Below are positions 63,910 through 64,000 of a DNA stretch of 64,000 bases, in pieces. The notes below the pieces were generated by a model. It did not search any database. It saw only the letters and a program-made list of their open reading frames with translations, and had not been told where the DNA came from. The position numbers and the translations under genes are program-made. This stretch comes from Acetobacter aceti (GTDB lineage: Bacteria > Pseudomonadota > Alphaproteobacteria > Acetobacterales > Acetobacteraceae). Location: positions 1,302,001 to 1,366,000 of the forward strand of contig NZ_CP014692.1 in NCBI RefSeq assembly GCF_002005445.1, read 5' to 3'. Each line of letters starts with the position of its first letter. Positions within the stretch are counted from its first letter, which is position 1.

Positions 63910-64000
63910 ATGGCCCGTTTTCGATACTTGACATGCGGGTTGCTGCCCGGAGCCTCCCGAACGATTGCAGTCTGTGCGCTTGTGGGGCTTCTGGGCGCGT
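63910..64000 (+). CDS. Exported protein, N-terminus only
   Basis: ATG 63910, 9 nt after GGGGAG, opens a frame to the window end (30 residues). It reads like a signal peptide: MARFRYLTCGLLPGASR followed by TIAVCALVGLLGA. The product cannot be identified. An ATG at 63903 in another frame is too close to the ribosome-binding site. Confidence 0.55.
   Translation, partial: MARFRYLTCGLLPGASRTIAVCALVGLLGA

Overview
The window looks like a chromosomal segment of an acetic acid bacterium (Acetobacteraceae, an Acetobacter or Gluconobacter relative). The evidence is a three-gene proton-translocating transhydrogenase followed by a zinc alcohol dehydrogenase, a gluconate 5-dehydrogenase with a GntP permease, and the alphaproteobacterial DUF2849-cysI-DUF934 sulfite reductase cluster. 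Species assignment is inference. No rRNA, prophage, CRISPR array or intact insertion sequence was seen. One tRNA is present.

Layout. 1-3750 (minus): pntAA-pntAB-pntB-adh, preceded by a well-placed FNR-type promoter. 4158-6376 (minus): gluconate 5-dehydrogenase and GntP permease. 6702-13127 (minus): assimilatory sulfur cluster (sulfate-binding protein, CysT, CysW, CysA, DUF2849, sulfite reductase, DUF934). 13313-14821 (minus): secreted alpha/beta hydrolase. 15221-21245 (minus): tripartite RND efflux operon. 21875-25902 (plus): a possible cysteine leader peptide with hairpins, a small protein, serine acetyltransferase, a phosphate/sulfate-type porin and a second sulfate-binding protein. 26262-34598 (plus): a TonB receptor among gene debris, comprising an IS481-type transposase relic, a composite permease/sulfate-binding-protein relic, and a decaying polyamine-type ABC transporter. 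In that transporter potB is frameshifted, potC is fused in frame to potD, and the XRE-cupin regulator and potA are broken.

34675-44116 (minus): one long co-directional block of a CHCC zinc-finger protein, DNA polymerase I, an atypical SCO protein and a complete dipeptide/oligopeptide ABC importer. 44254-45315 (plus): lipoprotein hydrolase with a clear terminator, then tRNA-Arg(CCG). 45466-49185: low-GC stretch carrying a three-domain glycosyltransferase-glycosyltransferase-methyltransferase protein and ending in an IS481-type relic. 49368-53205: glutathione transferase, a divergent LysR/SDR pair, and an LtrA protein. 53400-53553: FUSC transporter relic. 53788-56685 (plus): NAD regulator (NadQ/NrtR type), nadA with an operator-overlapped promoter, and nadC. 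56903-60595 (minus): yfgM-like, bamB, der. 60830-64000: small lipoprotein, hydroxyacyl-CoA hydrolase, flavin reductase, tiny membrane protein, ArsC, cold-shock protein and the start of an exported protein.

Together the region covers redox balancing (Pnt/ADH), sugar acid use, sulfate uptake and cysteine synthesis, peptide uptake, NAD synthesis and outer-membrane assembly. The middle has been eroded by gene decay and former insertion elements. All calls come from reading sequence and translations; no database search was run.
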